Positions 46,008 to 58,591 of a DNA stretch of 64,000 nt are shown here, in pieces. The notes under the pieces were generated by a model. The model did not search any database and was not told the origin of the DNA. It was given only the letters and a program-made list of their open reading frames with translations. The stretch is from Artocarpus heterophyllus. Lineage: Eukaryota > Streptophyta > Magnoliopsida > Rosales > Moraceae. A program made the position numbers and the translations under genes. The DNA lies in contig JAJQZP010000247.1 in assembly GCA_025403435.1 (NCBI GenBank), positions 310,001 through 374,000 on the forward strand, in the 5' to 3' direction. Positions within the stretch are counted from its first letter, which is position 1; each line of letters opens with the position of its first letter.

Positions 46008-48270
46008 TGTAACACCCTAAAATTCATTAAGATTAATGTGTAATATGGTGTATTAGTGTGCCTAAAAAGAATTTAAACCTAATTTAATTATCTTGTGATG
46101 TTTTCAAATTAATTTCACTATTAATTATTTATATTTTTATTTGCATTTTTATTTGTTATTTAGAATTTTGAAATAAAACAATTTGTCAAATTCCAAACAA
46201 GTCCCTTTTGCTGAAAACTTGAACTGTTCAGAATCTACTCATGAAAACAGGAGTAGCCTATGGTTTTCTTCAAACTGGCTACCCCTTCCTCTATTTATTT
46301 CCCTCTTCCCTTTCTTCTCTCTTCATCACTCTTAGCTCTCTGTCTCTCCCTCTCACTCGTTGTCTCTCTCTCTTCCCTCCCAAAATTTTTTGATTTAGAA
46401 TTTAGCATGAATCTTCGATTCCCAGCAAGATTGGAGGCCTAGAGGCAAAATTGAATCTCCACAAACTTGATTTCAAGCTCGGATTCAAGGTTAGTTTAAC
46501 TTTTTTTTTTTTCATATTTCAAACTTTTTCTCCAAACTTCCAATTTCTTTAAAATGTTATAATCCAAGTTTCTTGAGCTTAGGAAACCTTTAATCTAGGA
46601 TAGTAGTACACAAACCCTCATGAACTTAAGTTTGATTTAGAAAAAATCAAGCTTAATCAACTTTTTCCCTTTTTTATTTATTTTTGGCTTTTTAAAAAAA
46701 TTTCTATGTAAATCTTGTTTAAAGTTGTTTAAAAGTGTTCTATTATGTTTTTCTAGCATTTATGAATGTTTTGTATGCCTAGGAAATGAGAAAATATGTT
46801 AGAAATGAAGATTCGAGCTCATGGAGGCCAAGGCTCGAATCTAAGCTCATGGAGGCCAATGCTCGAATCTAAAAATTTCTAGATTTTTCCCAATTTCGTA
46901 GGCCGATGTTGAGCATTGGTAGGCTAGACTCATGAGTTCAGCATGCCGACTCATCGCATTGGTAGGCCGAACCTGGGGACAATTCGGCAAGCTGGTCCTA
47001 CCGGCCGAACTGTGGAGTTCGGTAGGCCAAAATAAGAACTTCAATAGGCCGACTAGACTCCACAAAAAATGATCGTTTTCACTCATTTTCACTGTTTTAA
47101 ACCTAGATTGAGATTTTAACTTTATAGTATAATTTTACAGATATAAATGACACACTAAGATACCATGAGATAGCTTAGTAGGGTAGAATATCTTAAGCTA
47201 GATATTGATGAACTAAGTTTACATTTAAGACTACTCGTGGTTCCGTAGAGATAACGTATAGTGGAGCGGGACTACGATGTTGAGTTACGATGCCAAGTAT
47301 CAAGGTAAGACTTCTACCCCTTTCTTTGGTAACTGTGTTTTAATGGTTTGGCCTCAAAATGATTTCTTTCAAAATGTTTTCAATGAATGATTGAAAAAGA
47401 TTTTCATCAGTTGTTTTCATAAACTCTTAAATGAGATGATATTCATAATGAACCACATAATGTATGTGAATGAATACACTCGGTAAAATGAGATTTTAAT
47501 AACTATTGAAATACATAGATGGGCATGATGCCATACTCAGAGATTGGGTCATATAGAATGCGACCTTGAGGGCAAGTCCCAAAACCTAGCTGGGCCACTA
47601 CGGTGGTGATATTTATGGTTTGCCCAAGAAAAGATAATAATATCCTTTCCAGGTGAACAATGAACAGTTTTTAGTAAGAATGGTTTAATTGAATTTATTT
47701 ATTTACTTATTTGTTTAATTCTGTTTTCTAAATATTTCCTTAAATGATAAATTTTATATTCAAATTAAAGTTCTTTTTTTTAAAAAAAAGTCCTATTGAG
47801 CCTTTCACTCACATTTTATTTGTTTTCAAACCTTTTCCCCCTTTAGGTGGAGTTTAGCTTAGGACCGATTAGGAGGCTACTGATCGGACTCGTGAGCTAT
47901 AAAAGATTTTGAGTAGGCCAATTGTATTGATTAATCACGGCATGTAATATATTAATTTCCCATTTCTCATATTGGACTGTGGTTGAAATTTTAATTATTG
48001 TCGATACTATATGTGTGCATACTAATGTGGGTTCGATGAGGCCCAATCTTTGCTTATTTGCTTCTTCTTTACTAGTTTATTTTGTCTTATCTGCTTTTAT
48101 TATTTTGATTAGAAATTTGAAAAGGGTTTTAAATTTATCACTCTTTTCTTAATCAACTAAATTCTTTAAATGGGTGATTGTAATTAAAAATTTAATTTAA
48201 TTGACCTAATAAATTTGATTTAATTAACTTAATCAACTAGTCACGTCACCTTGAGCTTTGGGGCGTGATA
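46008..48270 (+). repeat. 5' LTR of the 46-55 kb gypsy element
   Basis: It starts TGTAACACCCTAAAATTCA and ends GGGCGTGATA (CA end changed to TA). It contains a CT-rich leader (46300-46390), donor-like CAAGGTTAG (GT 46490), palindromic cores at 46900-47050 with 21-22 bp steps, and acceptor-like CCTATTGAGCC..CTTTAG (AG 47845). Confidence 0.9.
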
Positions 48271-48374
48271 GAATGGTATCAAAGCCCTAGGTTATGAACC
48301 TTAAGAACTGTGCATACATAGGTACGACAATGAAAAACCACTGACAGTCCAATTTTGATTTCAGAACTAAGAGA

Positions 48375-49260
48375 ATGGCACCAAGGCGTCGTTCAACTGC
48401 TTATGATGTGAATCCGACAAATGAGGAAGCATGATGGGGTGATGTTTACTACTTTTCAGCAAATGGCAGCGAGGACGAGACTGGAGGATTCCAAGGTAAG
48501 TCACCGGTATGCATACTTTAAGGAATTTCAGCATGCATCTATTCCTACCTTTGACAGAAATAGAGACCCGTGGATGGCCGAGTATTGTTTAGATTCGATG
48601 GTAAAACATTTGGATACCCTCGACATACAAGTGGAATACCATGTGGAGTTTGCAGCTTACAAATTCAAAGGCAGCGCTTATGCTTGGTTTAAGCAAGCCA
48701 AACATCTAGTAAACAATAGGAATATTAATTAGGATAGGTTTGATGAACTATTCTATGAGTGCTACTTCCCACAAGGGTATAGAGATCAAAAGGCTGCCGA
48801 ATTTTATAGATTGGAGCAGGGTGACATGTCGGTCAGGGAATATGAAGCAACATTCAACAAGTTGGTCAGATTTGTTCCATTCGTAGTGGCATCTGAGTGT
48901 AAAAAGTGCATTAAGTTCTAGGAAGTACTAAGGGGATTCAATCGACGGTAGTTGGTTGCTTTACGACTTCGAAACTTTGGTGAGTTGGTGTCATCAGCCC
49001 TATTAGTGGAAAGTCATTATGCCCACTACTACGAGAATCGAACAAGGACAACTAGAGGACCTCAGAGGAGCAACAAGAGATGTAGTAGTTGCCAACCTCA
49101 TGTGAAGAATTAGCAAAGGCAACACCAATAGCGGGAGCTACAGTTCATCAGGCAACGGGCGCAACAACCCTTACAGCTTTCATTGCCACTATTGCTAGCA
49201 GCTAGGACACATCAAGAGGAACTGCCTAATCAGGAATGCTTGCCTAAGACTTCAATATAG
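48375..49260 (+). pseudogene. gag: gag of the 46-55 kb gypsy element (broken)
   Basis: The probable start ATG at 48375 reads MAPRRRSTAYDVNPTNEEA before a stop. The core open piece at 48421-48732 contains FDRNRDPWMAEYCLDSM, VEYHVEFAAYKFKGSAYAWF and, after a TAG, DRFDELFYECYFPQGYRDQK and LEQGDMSVREYEATF. One zinc knuckle near 49185 reads CHYC*QLGHIKRNC, with a TAG inside. It is only distantly similar to the gag at 8420, so the two elements belong to different families. Confidence 0.82.
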
Positions 49261-49447
49261 AGAAGGTGCCAGTCGTCAACCTCAACCTTAGATGTTACCT
49301 CTACCTCAACAACTCCCTTAGCTATAGTTTCATCAGTTCACTTCTCAGCAACTGCCATACCCCGTACAAAGATATCAGCTGTAGAATTTCCAGCACAATG
49401 CCCCGTAGTATTGAGCGCCAAGTATGGCTAGCATTTAGTCTCCCCCA

Positions 49448-49870
49448 ATGCAGCAATATCGACCAACCAATCCAGGACCCAACAACACTAGTAGAGGAAA
49501 GGGGAAAGCTCCATCCCAGGTTCGCAATATGACCTCAAGAAGCTTAGATGCTCAGACCAGTAATGCAATTGTCGATGGTATGGTTTTAGTTTCACAGTCT
49601 TTAGCACATGTTATATTCGATACTAGTGTAACCCATTCTCTCATTTCGAGTTCTTTTGTACACACCTTGGGATTAGAGATAGAATAATTTGATGAACCCT
49701 TGATTATTACTCACCCTTGGGGTTGGTGTGTGTGAATTGTATGTGTAAATCTTGTAAAATAATGTTTGGGGGTGAGACTTTGAAGAGTGATTTGATTATA
49801 ATCCCCATGAGTACATATGATGTAATCTTGGGAATGGACTGGTTCTCCAAGTATAACACTATTGTAGATT
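49448..49870 (+). pseudogene. Protease of the 46-55 kb gypsy element
   Basis: The active-site block reads FDTSVTHSLISSSF, against DTGATHSF in the other element here. Both the Gly and the Ala of the DTGA motif are changed. A shift and several stops follow; the DVILGMDW-like end is near 49820 (YDVILGMDWFSKY). It lies between gag and RT as usual. Confidence 0.78.
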
Positions 49871-49884
49871 GTTAACTTAAGAAA

Positions 49885-50830
49885 GTGACCTTAGTGTCTG
49901 ATAAGGGAATGACGATCACTTACCAGGGTGGTAATGATCAAATAATGAGTGAGTGTCTCATGAAGACATGTCTTGAAAGACCAAAGAATTTAGCTTGCTA
50001 TGCCTTCCTTATGAACCTAGAAGAAGAGTCCAATGCATCGGGAAGAAATGCAGTGATCCTAGTGGTTAAAGAGTTTACAGATATCTTTCCTAATGAGTTG
50101 CCTAGATTACCACCGCATCAGGAAATTGAGTTTAGTATTGAGTTACTTTTGAGAACCGCTTTGATTTTTGTAGCATCATATCGGATAGCACCAGTCGAGA
50201 TGAAAGAGTTGAGAAAGCAACTTCAAGAGCTTGTTGATAAAGGGTATATTTGGAACAGTATGTCACTGTGGGGTGCACCGGTTTTGTTTGCCAAAAAGCA
50301 TGGTGGAACACTCAGTTTGTGCATAGACTATTGACAACTAAATCAAGTCACTGTGAAGAACAAGTATCCACTGCCCATGATTGATGAGTTATTTGATCAA
50401 TTGAGAGGTTTACGGTACTTCTCAAAGATAGATTTGCATTTCAGATACCATCAACTCAGGATTAAGGAAGAAGACATCTCCAAGATAGCCTTCAAGACCC
50501 GGTGTACTCATTTTGATCTTCTAATGATGCCATTTGGGTTGACAAATGCTCTAGCAGCTTTCATGGATTTAATGAATAGGATATTCAGGCCTTATCTAAA
50601 TCAGTTTGTGATCGTGTTTATTGATGACATCCTAATCTATTCTAAGACTTGGGAAGAACATGAAGAACATTTGAGGATCGTGCTTCTGATTCTGCAGGAG
50701 CACCAACTGTATGCCAAGAAGGAAAGTGCAAATTTTGGTTAACTGAAGTTAAGTTTTTAGGACACATCATTTCTGAGCAAGGTATCTCTGTGGATCCTTC
50801 TAAGGTAGAAGCCAGAGTGGAGTGGGAATG
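49885..50830 (+). pseudogene. Reverse transcriptase of the 46-55 kb gypsy element
   Basis: Two open pieces, 49885-50334 and 50353-50742, are separated by a TGA in the LCIDY block (LCIDY*QLNQV). Motifs in order: [65 protein letters not shown] and [15 protein letters not shown]. The catalytic Asp pair is present. A frameshift near 50715 (in KKESANFG, where KFSKCEFW is usual) ends the second piece. Confidence 0.88.
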
Positions 50831-50840
50831 ACCAAGAAAT

Positions 50841-51340
50841 GTGACAGAGATCCATAGTTTCTTGGGAGTCACAGGATACTATAGGAAATTTGTGAAGGAT
50901 TTCTCGATGATAGCAACTCCGTTGACACGTTTGATTAGGAAGAATGTCAAATTCAAATGGGATGAAGAATTTGAGTTCGTCTTCCAAGAATTGAAAAATT
51001 GGTTGACAACCAACCCAGTGTTGATTATCCCAAATAGTGACAAGCTATACGAAGTCTACATGGATGCCTTAGGACGTAGGCTTGGGTGCGTGCTGATGCA
51101 ACATGGGTGCATTATGGCATGTGGATAGAGACAGCTGAGACCTCACGAGCTGAGCTACCCCACTCATGACTTAAAGCTTACAATGTGATTTATGCGCTAA
51201 AGAACTAGAGATGTTATCTATACGAGGTGACATTTTAGGTTTCCTTGGACCACAAGAGCTTGAACTATCTGTTAAATGCGCTCAGCCAGAAGTCTTTAAG
51301 AATTCTTGCATGTTTGGCACTCGAGGACTAGAGCAAAGAT
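50841..51340 (+). pseudogene. RNase H of the 46-55 kb gypsy element
   Basis: TEIHSFLGVTGYYRKFVKDF is the RT connection. YEVYMDALGRRLGCVLMQHG holds the first catalytic Asp region (YSDAS in the better copy). A TAG ends the open piece at 51128; broken blocks LSYPTHDL and later AL.. follow. Confidence 0.78.
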
Positions 51341-51553
51341 GCAATGGTAAGTGAGTACGGGCTATAGTACTATGAAGACTGCAATCAAGTTTTGGTATAC
51401 CATATGGAGTCAACCCCAGCTCTTATCAGAATGGTGAAGTAGAATCAGTGGCGAGACTAGCACCTATAGGGAATATGGATATGAATCCAAAATGGGGAGC
51501 AATTTGAATAGTGGACAATACATGCAGATGGATCGTTATACTTCAAGGAGCAT

Positions 51554-52860
51554 TTGGCAGTCCCAATGATTGTAGAAGTGACAAAAGCTGTAATGGATGA
51601 AGCTTACAAGTCTCAATTCACCATTCATCCAGGGAGCACAAAGATGTATCACAATCTAAAGAGGCAATATTGGTGGAGAGGCATAAAGAAAGATGTCCAA
51701 GAGTATGTGGCCATGTGCACAAGTTGTCTCCAGGTGAAGGCTGAGCAGTAAAAGCCAACAGGTCAACTTCAACTGCTTCCCATTCTAGGGTGGAAATGGG
51801 AGCACGTTATGATGAATTTTCCCACCAGATTGTAGAGAACGAAGCAAAGGCATGACACAATTTGGGTCACCGTTGACAGGTTGACAAAATCGACACATTT
51901 CATACCTTTTAGGTTGACATGTTCAAGGAGAGTTCTCGGGGAGCTATATCTGCAGAATGTAGTGAGGTTGCATAGTGTTCCCTTATCCATCACTTTAGAT
52001 AGTGACACTTGATTTAACGCCAAGTATTGGAGGAGCTTCCAGGACACCTTGGGAACAGATTTGAACTTTAGCACAGCCTTTCATCCTCAGACCGACGGCA
52101 ATCTGAGTGAGTCATTAAGATCCTCGAAGATATGTTACATGCATATTTCTTAACTTTGGTAGGAATTGGAAGAAATATTTGCATCTAGCAGAGTTTGCAT
52201 ACAACAATAGTTATCAAATGAGCATCGGGATGGCACCGTTTGAAGTGCTTTATGGATGACTATGTCGGTCATTGGTGTGTTGGGTAGAACCAAAAGACAA
52301 GATTGTTCTCAAGCCAGATGAAATCTATGACAGCAACGAAAAGGTCACTGTAATTCATGATCGAATGAAAACAGCTCAGAGTAGACAAAAAAGTTATACA
52401 AATAGATGACACCGACCCCTGGAATTTGAAGTAGGAGATTTCATTCTCTTGAAGGCATCACCGTGCAAGGGTATATTGCATTTTAGTGTAAGTGGGAAAC
52501 TTACACCAAGGTACATTAGTCCGTTCAAGATTACTCAACGCGTTGGTGTGGTCGCTTATCAGCTTGACCTTCCTCTCGAGCTCTCTCACATTCACGATGT
52601 GTTTCATGTGTCAATACTTCGGAAGTGTCTACCAAAGCAAAGCAAGATAGTCTTATTTCATGATGTTTAGATCTAGGAAGACACAACATATGAGGAGGTG
52701 CTAGTCCAGATTATTAATTGAAAGGTGATAAACCTGCGACGTTGTGACATACCGTTAGTGAAACTCATGTGGCAGCATCATGGAGTTGATGAAGTGACGT
52801 GGGAGTTAGAATCGAACAGGCGAGAGTTATACCTCTATTTGTTTTGCTTTTGAAATTCTT
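51554..52860 (+). pseudogene. Integrase and chromodomain-like tail of the 46-55 kb gypsy element
   Basis: The zinc-binding region at 51554-51751 has HPGSTKMYHNLKRQYWWRG and CTSCLQVKAEQ, so its CxxC is kept. The core is broken into frames: VDRLTKSTHFIPF (51880), FSTAFHPQTDGN (52070) and a damaged Glu block. The GPY/F-like module and HDVFHVSILRKCLP are in the open piece 52449-52670. The chromodomain-like tail WQHHGVDEVTWELESNRREL lies near 52780-52840 and matches the equivalent tail at 12980-13040. Confidence 0.83.
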
Positions 52861-52876
52861 TTTAGGGGTCGAGAGT

Positions 52877-55108
52877 TGCAACACCCCAAAATTAATTAAG
52901 ATTAATATGTAACATGGTGTATTAGTGTGCCTAAAAGTAATCTAAACTTAATTTAATTATCTTGTGATGTTTTCAAATTAATTTTACTATTAATTATTTT
53001 TATCTTATTTGCTTTTTTATTTGTTATTTTGAATTTTGAAACAAAACAATTTGCCAAATTCTAAACAAGTCCCTTTTGTTGAAAACTTGAACTGTTTGGA
53101 ATCTACTTATGAAAACAGGGGCAGCCCATGGTATTCTTCAAACCAGCTTCCCCTTCCTCCATTTATTTCCCTCTGCCTCTCTTCTCTCTTCATCTCTCTT
53201 AGCTCTCTCTCTCTGTCCCTCTCACTCACTGTCTCTCTCTCTTCCCCCCCCAAAAATTTTTTGCTCAAAATTTAATGCGAATCTTTGATTCCTAGCAAGA
53301 TTGGAGGCCTAGAGGCAAGATTGAATCTCCATAAACTTGGTTTAAAGCTTGGATTCAAGGTTAGTTTAACTTTTTTTTTTCAAATTTCAAACTTTTTCTC
53401 TAAACTTTCAATTTCTTTAAAATGTTATAATATGAGTTTCTTGAGCTTAGGAAACCTTCAATCTAGGTTAGTAGAACACAAAACCTCACAAACTTAAGCT
53501 TGATTTGGACAAAATCAAGCTTAATAAACTTTTTCCTTTTTTCTCTCTTTTGGATTTCTTTAAAAATTTCTGTGTAAATCTTTTTTAAAGTTGTTTAAAA
53601 GTGTTCTATTATGTTTTTCTATCATTTATGAATATTTATATGCTTGAGAACTGAGAAAACAAGATGGAAATGAAGATTCGAGTCAGGGAGGCCAAGGCTC
53701 AAATCTGGAAATTTTTAGATTTTTACAGTTTGGCAGGCGGATGTTGAGCATCAACAAGCCAGACTCATGAGTTCGGCATGCCGGACTCATCACGTCAGTA
53801 GGCAAAACCTAGGGACAATTTGGTAGGCCGATCCTATATGGCCGGTAGGCCCAACTGTGGAGTTTGGTAGGTAGATGAGGAACTTTGACAAGCTTACCGA
53901 ACTCCATGAAAAATGACCATTTTTCACCCATTTTTACTATTTTAAACCTAGATTGAGATTTTAACTTTATAGTATGATTTTAAGGATATAAATGGCACGC
54001 TAGGACACCATGAGATAGCTTAGTAGGGTAGAATATCTTAAGCTACATATTGATGAACTTAGTTTACATTTAAGGTTGTTTGTGGTTTCGTGGGGCTAAC
54101 GTATAGCAGAGCGGGACTATGGTGCTAAGTTACGGTGCTAAGTATCGAGGTAGGACTTCTACCCCTTTCTTTGGTAGCTGTGTTTTAATGGTTTGGCCTT
54201 AAAATGATTTCTTTCAAAATGTTTTTATTGAATGATTGAAAAAGATTTCATCGGTTGTTTTTATAAACTCTTAAATGATATGATATTCATAATGAACCAC
54301 ATAATGTATGTAAATGAATACACTCGGTAAAATGAGATTTTAATAACTATAGAAATGCATAGATGGGCATAATTCCATACTCAGAGATCGGGTCATGTAG
54401 AGTGCGACCTTAGAGGCAAGTCCCGAAACCTAGCTAGGCCACTACGGTGGTGATATTTATGGTTTGCCTAAGAAAAGATAATACTATCCTTTCCGGATGA
54501 ACAATGAACAGTTTTCAATAATAATGGTTTAATTGAATTTATTTATTTACTTATTTGTTTAGTTATATTTTCTAAATATTTCCTTAAATGATAAATTTTA
54601 TATTCAAATTAAAGGTTTTAAAAAAAATAGTCCTACTGAGCATTTCGCTTATATTTTATTTGTTTTCAAACCTTTTGCCCCTTTAGGTGGAGTTCAGCTT
54701 AGAACCGATTGGAAGGCCACCAATTGGACTCACGAGCTATAGAAGATTTTGAGTAGGTCAATTGTATTGATTACTTAAGGAATTTAATATATTAATTTCC
54801 CATTTCTCATATTAGGCTGTGGTTGAATTTTAATTATTGTCAATGCTATATGTGTGCATACTAATATGGGTCTAGTGAGGCCCAATCCTTGCTTATTTGC
54901 TTCTTTTACTAGTTTATTTTGTCTTATCTGCTTTTATGATTTCGTTAAGAAATTTAAAAAGGGTTTTAAGTCTATCACACATTTCTTAATCAACTAAATT
55001 CTTTAAATGGGTGATTTTAATTAAACATTTAATTTAATTAACCTCATAAATTTGATTTAATTAACTTAATTAACCTACCATGTCACCCCCGGGTTTCAAG
55101 GTGTGAAA
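52877..55108 (+). repeat. 3' LTR of the 46-55 kb gypsy element
   Basis: It starts TGCAACACCCC (TGTAACACC in the 5' copy) and ends GGTGTGAAA. The donor-like CAAGGTTAG is at 53360 and the acceptor ends at 54686. Degraded palindromic cores lie at 53728-53905. The purine-rich TTAGGGGTCGAGAGT at 52862-52876 is the probable polypurine tract. Confidence 0.88.
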
Positions 55109-55157
55109 AGAACATTTCCCAAAGAGGAGCCAAATGTAATAGTCCCCTTGACAAGAA
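55109..55157 (-). pseudogene. GT14 relic, exon part 5' of the gypsy insertion
   Basis: The minus-strand reading FLSRGLLHLAPLWEMF runs directly into GHEGL at 46007 across the gypsy insertion, with FFSG bridging the TSD. The pattern FLTRGPLPLAPLWExFFKGHEGL is the conserved GT14 segment. The copia LTR beginning at 55158 cuts the exon again; the N-terminal part of the gene is not in the window. Confidence 0.8.
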
Positions 55158-57146
55158 TATTGGACATGTATGCCCTAAGGAGTAAAATGTAATATTTATT
55201 ATTTACATACCAAATCTTGTCCTCTTTACATTCATATTTGTTGAATGTATGCTAAGAAACAATAGTTTGAGACTATCCATTTAAGCCTTTAAGAATTGGG
55301 CATATGATAGACATATTGTGCAGAAGACATGATTCTTAAGGTGACGGTCTAAATCATAAGATCTGGAATCGAGGGAATAAAGTTGGGTGCTTTATTCATA
55401 CAAAGATTGTTATGTTGTCTATATCCCTGACGGGGGTTGGTTTGTCTTGGCCATCAGAGGTGGACACTGTGAATAGAAACATTAGCACATTGTCGTATAT
55501 GACAATGTGTTGGATCAAGACATAAAGTGAATTGATTTGGATTAATAATTCTGTCTTGGCAAATTGATTCATTTTAGATAATCATATGTATTATATCTTA
55601 ATCCTTAGATGAATAGTGGGCCTGTTGTCTTGGCTTGTGCCTTTTGATGTACCAAAGGGTGACATTCACATTTTAATAGTGGTACGCATGCTGGTACGTT
55701 CAAGGCATGACTCTTGATGGCATAGACCTGTCATTCAGATATATGAAATCCATAGCTCCTCTTTAGGAGTAGTGATATCCTCTTATATGCGTTATCCTGT
55801 AATTAAAAAACTGTGGCGCTCAACCATTTAGATATATAGGTGTAATTGAATGGTATACCATCTTTGGATGGTAAGTTGTCTGATGGTATAATGGAATGTA
55901 AGAGCAAAATAATCGAGAAGGTAAGACAGAACTAGTCCTTAAGCCAATTACAAATAATCCTATGAGAATACGATACATTATGATATGTCACGGAGACTTA
56001 GCTCTACGGGCTTTCGAATTCTATATAGTTCGAAAGTGTATCTCTAAGCTTTTAATGGAGTAACGTAAGAGTTGATAATTATGAAATGTATATCTAGGAT
56101 ATTGGATCTCGTAATTATCGGGAGCTTGAACTATATAGGTCCATCTGGTCCCCTTTACTAGCTCATAAAAGTCTTGTAACGATACGGCGTGCTTTTCCAA
56201 TAATTGGTGACTTGTGTCATATTATTAGATTGGTTGAAATTTGATAAGATCGAATAATTCATATTTGTTTATCGATTGAATTAATTTTGTGAATAAATTA
56301 ATTCAAGATAAACTTTTTGAATCATTGGGATCAAATAATTCATGTTTGTTTATCAGTAGGATTAATTTTGAATAAATTAATTCAAGATAAACTTGTTGCA
56401 TTATCAGGAATATTTATTTTCTTAGAGATTATCTAGATATGATTGTTTTAATCATATAACTTCTCTATTGGGTTATTTGAATTAAAACTGAGGCTCTATC
56501 CTAAGAATCTCGAGTGGGAAATAAAGATTCGTAGGGATCATGTATCAAAAGTTCGTCAAGCTGATCTTTAAGTTTGACTTGCCGATGGAGCAAGTTTGAC
56601 AAGCCGATCTAGTAGTTTGGCCTGTCAACTAAGCGTTAAATACATCACACGTTTTCATGTCGATTTTATCAGATATTGATCCTGATTTAATTCGAATTTG
56701 AATTTTTGAGACCTTATCTAATAAGGACTAACTCCTGGGCCCAACCTCGATAAAAAGGGGAGTGAGACTCATTGTTATTTAGATTAGTTGAGAAATCTAT
56801 AGTGAGACTCCGCCAGTGAGACTCTGTAACTCCTTGTGAGCTATTGTTCACACATCACAAACCATGGTTTTAGGTTTTTCTCAATTGGTTGAAAGGAAAG
56901 TCACCAAGAGAGGCTGAACAATGTGTGCCCACACGCACTCCGATCATGGATAGAGAATAGCAAAGAAGGCTAGTTGGTTAAGGCTCTTCTAGAATGTTAT
57001 ACTCTTCACAGATTGCGGGGGCTTTTTTGCATTGATGAGGTTAGTAAGATCTGGTTAATTTATGCATATAGTATGCCAAACTTATCTTTTGGAAAATACT
57101 CTGGTATAAATATTTTAATCTTCCACTATATACTATTTTTCCAACA
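55158..57146 (+). repeat. Copia LTR (second copy)
   Basis: It aligns with both LTRs of the 3.8-24 kb element. A tandem duplication of about 81 bp lies at 56248-56408, absent from the other copies. Palindromic cores lie at 56546-56640. Confidence 0.88.
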
Positions 57147-58591
57147 ATTGGTATCAAAGACATGGTTTTTACATAAATTTGTAAGTTTGTGATCATGTTA
57201 TATTTATAAATAATGTGATCTTGATCTCTCCTATGCATGAATTTAATTTTTTTAAGGAGTTGTCACTCTAGGTTTCTATATATTTTATGTTGTCATGGAT
57301 TATATGATGAATGTTTATTAATTAATTATGGTTGATTAAATTATTATTTAATTATTTATTAATAAATTAATTTATGTCGGTTATGGTTCCTTAGAGGTTG
57401 GAATGTGTATCTAGGTTTTTCATGTAATTAGATGGCGAACTATTATCTCCATCTAGGAATTGTTATTTTATTTTAAATTTGTAAGAATTTTATAATTAAA
57501 TAATCATTCAGAGAAGACAGATCTAGAAGATGTATGATAGCGTTTCTAGGTATTTTCTAAGTCCCTAATTTTAATTTTTTGAATTGTTGAAAATAAAATT
57601 GATAAATTACATTAAAAACTATATTTTCTAAAAAGCATGATTTTGGCTCAATCGGCATGCCGAACCCTCTAGTTCGGTAGGCCGATGGTCGCAAAATTAG
57701 TAAGCGGGACTTCAAGTTCAGCAGGTCATCAGTAGGGCAGAAATCTGGTGGCTCTGGTGACAGGCCAAACTTTTCTATTTGGTAGGCCAAACTATCATGA
57801 TTGGCAGGCCGGCCTAAAAAGATCGATAGGTCGATGGATCATGACCGATAGGCTGATCACACAGATCGACATGCCGGCAGAGAGCTTTAATTTTTTCAAA
57901 AAAGGTGCACTTTTTGATGCAGTTTTGATTTTATTTTTGAGAAAATTCTGAGAAACATTAAATTTGGATATGATTGGAAATATGAAGTTTTTGATCTATG
58001 CGAGAATGAAGAATTGAAGATGGACATTACATGAACAAAAAAAATTTTGAAGATTCAAGGATGAAGAATCGATAATATGTTTCAATTTATCTCTTGTAAT
58101 CTTTGTTTTCTTTTCTCTAAAGTGGAACCATAATATTATGGTTATTTATTATTATTTTGCTTGTGGCTTTGCATGATTGCTTTACTTGTCTGCATTATAA
58201 TATGATTTGCCATGTATATTGATAATATGCCATATAGAATAGGGAGTGTTCACACATGTTCTTAACATAAAACCTTGATTTCAAAAGAATGAGTAGGATA
58301 AGGTTTTTGAAGAAATGACCTACGGCCTCCATCGTTGATCCATAGGTAGCACATGATGGTGCCGACCCCTAGGAAGGGACTTCATCATGTACCAGGTTAG
58401 ATTTTTGAGAGGATAAGGTATTTTAGCATGATTTATAGTTGCACACCCCTATGTAGTCATTATAAATCATGGATAAAATATTGCAACAATGGTTTTACGC
58501 TCAAGTTAATTTTATTATTAACCTTCCCTAGGACTCTGTTAATAAAATTAATGGCCAAAGAAATGATTATTAATATATGCTGGATCATATG
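57147..58591 (+). other. Copia leader with palindromic cores
   Basis: Non-coding. About ten cores lie at 57645-57890, including ATCGGCATGCCGAAC, GTTCGGTAGGCCGAT and TTTGGTAGGCCAAAC, better preserved than the matching ones at 16900-17085. Confidence 0.65.

Larger units (their letters stand above)
46008..55108 (+). mobile_element. Ty3/gypsy chromovirus element inside a GT14 exon
   Basis: LTRs lie at 46008-48270 and 52877-55108, about 2.25 kb each. The probable TSD is AGAGC (46003-46007) / AGAAC (55109-55113), one base different, and joining the flanks there restores continuous GT14 coding. PBS TGGTATCAAAGCCCTAG starts at 48274. The domain order gag, protease, RT, RNase H, integrase and a chromodomain-like tail is intact, but each domain is heavily broken. 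It is older than the 5.4-16 kb element. Confidence 0.92.
55158..58591 (+). mobile_element. Copia element (5' LTR and leader only in view), same family as 3782-23960
   Basis: The LTR (55158-57146) starts TATTGGACATGTATGCCC and ends TTTTTCCAACA; PBS TGGTATCAAAG follows at 57149. The leader to 58591 matches 16406-17800 of the other copy. No gag is seen, since a gypsy element is inserted at 58592. It was inserted in the GT14 coding sequence. Its right end and TSD lie beyond the window. Confidence 0.87.
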
